A stretch of DNA of 35,965 nt, taken from the IMG/VR virus record IMGVR_UViG_3300043446_001708, positions 1 through 35,965 of that record. The stretch is one strand, 5' to 3'. Positions 35,268 through 35,965 of the stretch are shown here, piece by piece. Source of the stretch: a virus. The notes under the pieces were generated by a model. That model searched no databases, was not told the DNA's origin, and was given only the letters and a program-made list of their open reading frames with translations. Positions within the stretch are counted from its first letter, which is position 1. Every line of letters begins with the position of its first letter. A program made the translations under genes and the position numbers.

Positions 35268-35965
35268 TTATGCGGCTTCGTAGGTGACGGAGAACGAAAT
35301 TGTGTCACTCAAAGCAATTCCAACGGTAGGGTTGGCTCCATAAAAACCACCAATTGCGGAATACAAGGCACGGAACGAAACATCCGTGGTGCTGGACAAC
35401 ACTGCCGTGGCAACATAACGACGTTGGTTTGCATCCAAATAAAGGTCTGCGCTACCAACAGCAATGTTTGACGATGATGCAGACGTGACGGGAAGGCTGA
35501 CTGTCACCGCGTTACCTGCTGTTCCGCCTGATGAACCTATCGTCAGTAGGACGTTGCAGTGAACGGTCTTTCCCAACTTGATGTATTTCGCATAGTTGAC
35601 CGTCACGTTTGAAATAGCCGAAGGTTGTTTCACCGTCGGTGTGTACGAAGTCCATGCTTCTGCTTTGATTTTTGCGGCAGACACGGCGGCATCAACTATC
35701 TTTGCTTCCGTCACCGCATTGTTTGCAATGGTGACTGCGCCACCTGCGGCAATCGTAGTGTCACCCGACATGGTGACAGCAGTTGGCACACCGCTGGAAT
35801 TGTGAACAATCACCTGACCAGATGTTGCGGTTGCCAACTTTGACAATGCGATAGCGGCAGTACCGCTGATGTCGGCATCGACGATGGTTGCGTCTGCAAT
35901 CTTTGCCGAGGTGACTGCACTGTCGGCAAGTTTTGCTGTCGTAATACCGAGGTCTTTGACGCGCA
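35268..35965 (-). CDS. Tail protein, C-terminal part (gene continues across the window join)
   Basis: The frame is open from 35965 to a stop at 35268. It starts with VKDLGITTAKLADSAVTSAK, a repeat-rich tail-fibre type stretch (further copies AKIADATI, TEAKIVDAAVSAAKIKAE), and ends in a C1q-like beta domain (NYAKYIKLGKTVHCNVLLTI, VTVSLPVTSAS). The frame joins exactly to that of 1-910. A TTG near 35846 is not the start, because the coding pattern runs right to the window edge. It is probably a receptor-contact region of the tail. Confidence 0.75.
   Translation of the reverse strand, partial: RVKDLGITTAKLADSAVTSAKIADATIVDADISGTAAIALSKLATATSGQVIVHNSSGVPTAVTMSGDTTIAAGGAVTIANNAVTEAKIVDAAVSAAKIKAEAWTSYTPTVKQPSAISNVTVNYAKYIKLGKTVHCNVLLTIGSSGGTAGNAVTVSLPVTSASSSNIAVGSADLYLDANQRRYVATAVLSSTTDVSFRALYSAIGGFYGANPTVGIALSDTISFSVTYEAA

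Noticed and set aside
1-35965. Lysogeny module
   Set aside because: No integrase, excisionase or attachment site was recognised, and no classical repressor; the RHH protein alone does not imply lysogeny.

Overview
The window reads as the complete genome of a short-tailed actinobacteriophage of about 36 kb, cut open inside a tail gene. The two window ends join in frame. The reverse-strand gene running off position 1 (1-910) continues exactly into the reverse-strand reading frame at 35965-35268, giving one 535-codon tail protein. The host is most likely an actinomycete, because the phage encodes a WhiB-type iron-sulphur regulator and an Rpf-like cell-wall hydrolase, both typical of Actinomycetota and their phages. 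No integrase, immunity repressor, DNA polymerase, primase or helicase was recognised, so a lytic phage that relies on host replication is the simplest reading (inference).

Layout. (a) 21.9 kb down to 1, reverse strand: the late block. In transcription order it holds a small basic protein, an M15-type endolysin, the large terminase, the portal, a Pro/Gly-rich protein, an 1828-residue virion protein, three helical proteins, scaffold, an N4-gp56-like major capsid protein, a terminator, two small conserved proteins, a glycosyltransferase, an Ig-like protein, a collagen-containing fibre, an Mtd/C1q-like fibre, small basic proteins, a connector-like protein and the junction-spanning tail protein. 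No tape-measure or tail-tube gene was recognised, which fits a podovirus. (b) 21.94-22.83 kb: a divergent control region of about 0.9 kb. (c) 22.83-28.36 kb, forward strand: an early or accessory arm of mostly unknown small genes starting with a SprT-like metalloprotease. (d) 28.42-35.26 kb, reverse strand: WhiB, SSB, Rpf-like hydrolase, nucleases, a chain of tiny overlapping genes, an RHH protein, a Rad52/Erf-like annealing protein, a YqaJ-like exonuclease, and a holin-like membrane cassette that leads back into the tail genes across the join only by position, because transcription runs from the tail gene towards the membrane genes.

The most unusual content is in the forward arm. Five promoters are built to the same plan. 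Each has a CRP-type palindrome (TGTGACAAGAGTCACA) exactly 10 bp upstream of a -35 box, a 17-bp spacer, a -10 of the form TACNCT or TACAGT, a small leader hairpin whose sequence differs each time, and an almost invariant CAGAAAGGGA ribosome-binding site. Around them lie LexA-type boxes (CGAAC-N4-GTTCG), two copies of a 40-nt tRNA-T-arm-like minihelix with compensatory stem changes, 7-4-7 palindromes (TGTTAGG-N4-CCTAACA) and a genome-wide dispersed 10-bp palindrome, GTCGTAAGAC (ten exact copies plus variants). The phage appears to have wired its small-gene arm to host cAMP/CRP-type and SOS-type regulators, or to look-alikes (inference).

How the genes work together. The right reverse arm supplies DNA recombination and processing: exonuclease plus annealing protein plus resolvase plus SSB. 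WhiB and the RHH protein are candidate regulators. Two wall hydrolases (M15 peptidase, secreted Rpf-like lysozyme) and small membrane proteins serve entry or lysis. The late block builds and packages the virion.
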